A program made the position numbers and the translations under genes. A stretch of DNA of 14,453 nucleotides from Lachnospiraceae bacterium (GTDB lineage: Bacteria > Bacillota > Clostridia > Lachnospirales > Lachnospiraceae), in the NCBI GenBank assembly GCA_900771955.1, contig CAAGPW010000151.1, positions 1 to 14,453 of the forward strand, in the 5' to 3' direction. The notes under the pieces were generated by a model that made no database searches, was not told where the DNA came from, and saw only the letters and a list, made by a program, of their open reading frames with translations. Shown one piece after another: positions 14,372 through 14,453 of this stretch (positions are counted from its first letter, which is position 1; every line of letters begins with the position of its first letter).

Positions 14372-14453
14372 TTACTTATCCAGAATCTTCTTTAACTCAT
14401 TCATAAAAGTATTGACATCCTTAAACTCACGGTATACGGACGCAAAACGGACA
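14372..14453 (-). CDS. nrdR: Transcriptional repressor NrdR, C-terminal end only
   Basis: Only the last 26 codons and the stop are in the window. The tail VRFASVYREFKDVNTFMNEL, ending KKILDK, matches the characteristic end of NrdR, the zinc-ribbon/ATP-cone repressor of ribonucleotide reductase genes. The zinc ribbon and ATP cone lie beyond the right edge and cannot be checked. The unrecognised 138-residue gene follows it on the same strand. Confidence 0.85.
   Translation of the reverse strand, partial: VRFASVYREFKDVNTFMNELKKILDK

Noticed and set aside
1..14453. Defence island, mobile element or new multi-gene system
   Set aside because: All larger genes belong to known housekeeping families, base composition is even, and no transposase, integrase, toxin-antitoxin pair, CRISPR repeat or tRNA attachment site is visible.

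Overview
The window looks like core chromosome of a low-to-mid GC anaerobic Firmicute, most likely Clostridia and probably the Lachnospiraceae (Roseburia/Agathobacter-like; the genus is a guess from overall feel, not a search). The grounds are strong AGGAGG-type ribosome binding sites, AT-rich intergenic regions with sigma-A style promoters, U-tailed hairpin terminators after most units, and Firmicute-type families (YqeG, SpoVB-like flippase, 185-residue EF-P with PGKG loop, NrdR). No phage, plasmid, IS transposase, CRISPR, rRNA or tRNA is visible.

Layout. Positions 1-2078 (minus): purine genes purC then purF (purF runs off the left edge), with a promoter at 2127-2156. Positions 2277-7756 (minus): the lower-glycolysis cluster gap, pgk, tpiA, gpmI, followed by a small two-helix membrane protein. 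It is split into three transcription units by strong hairpins after gap (6541-6577) and after tpiA (4315-4346). gap and gpmI have recognisable promoters; pgk instead has an unusual GC-rich leader with several short hairpins. Positions 7757-8057: divergent intergenic region. Positions 8058-8861 (plus): a lone PHP-family histidinol-phosphatase. Positions 8922-10103 (minus): a lone class I cysteine desulfurase, convergent with the previous gene and sharing a two-way terminator. Positions 10207-11523 (plus): a SpoVB/MOP-type lipid or polysaccharide flippase with a TTG start. Positions 11524-11697: a 61-bp inverted-repeat structure and the efp terminator. Positions 11698-14453 (minus): efp with its own promoter; an isochorismatase-fold hydrolase, yqeG and rpiB in a tight run; an unrecognised 138-residue protein; and the 3' end of nrdR.

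Functionally, gap-pgk-tpiA-gpmI encode consecutive or linked steps of triose metabolism, purC-purF encode two steps of de novo IMP synthesis, and rpiB links pentose phosphates to PRPP supply. The rest are housekeeping genes for sulfur transfer, translation rescue at proline stretches, ribonucleotide reductase control and envelope lipid flipping.

I do not see a convincing new multi-gene system. The best candidates for something undescribed are the structured leader upstream of pgk (about 6446-6536), the palindromic element at 11565-11625, the terminator fused to the ribosome binding site of the isochorismatase-like gene, and the two unrecognised small proteins.
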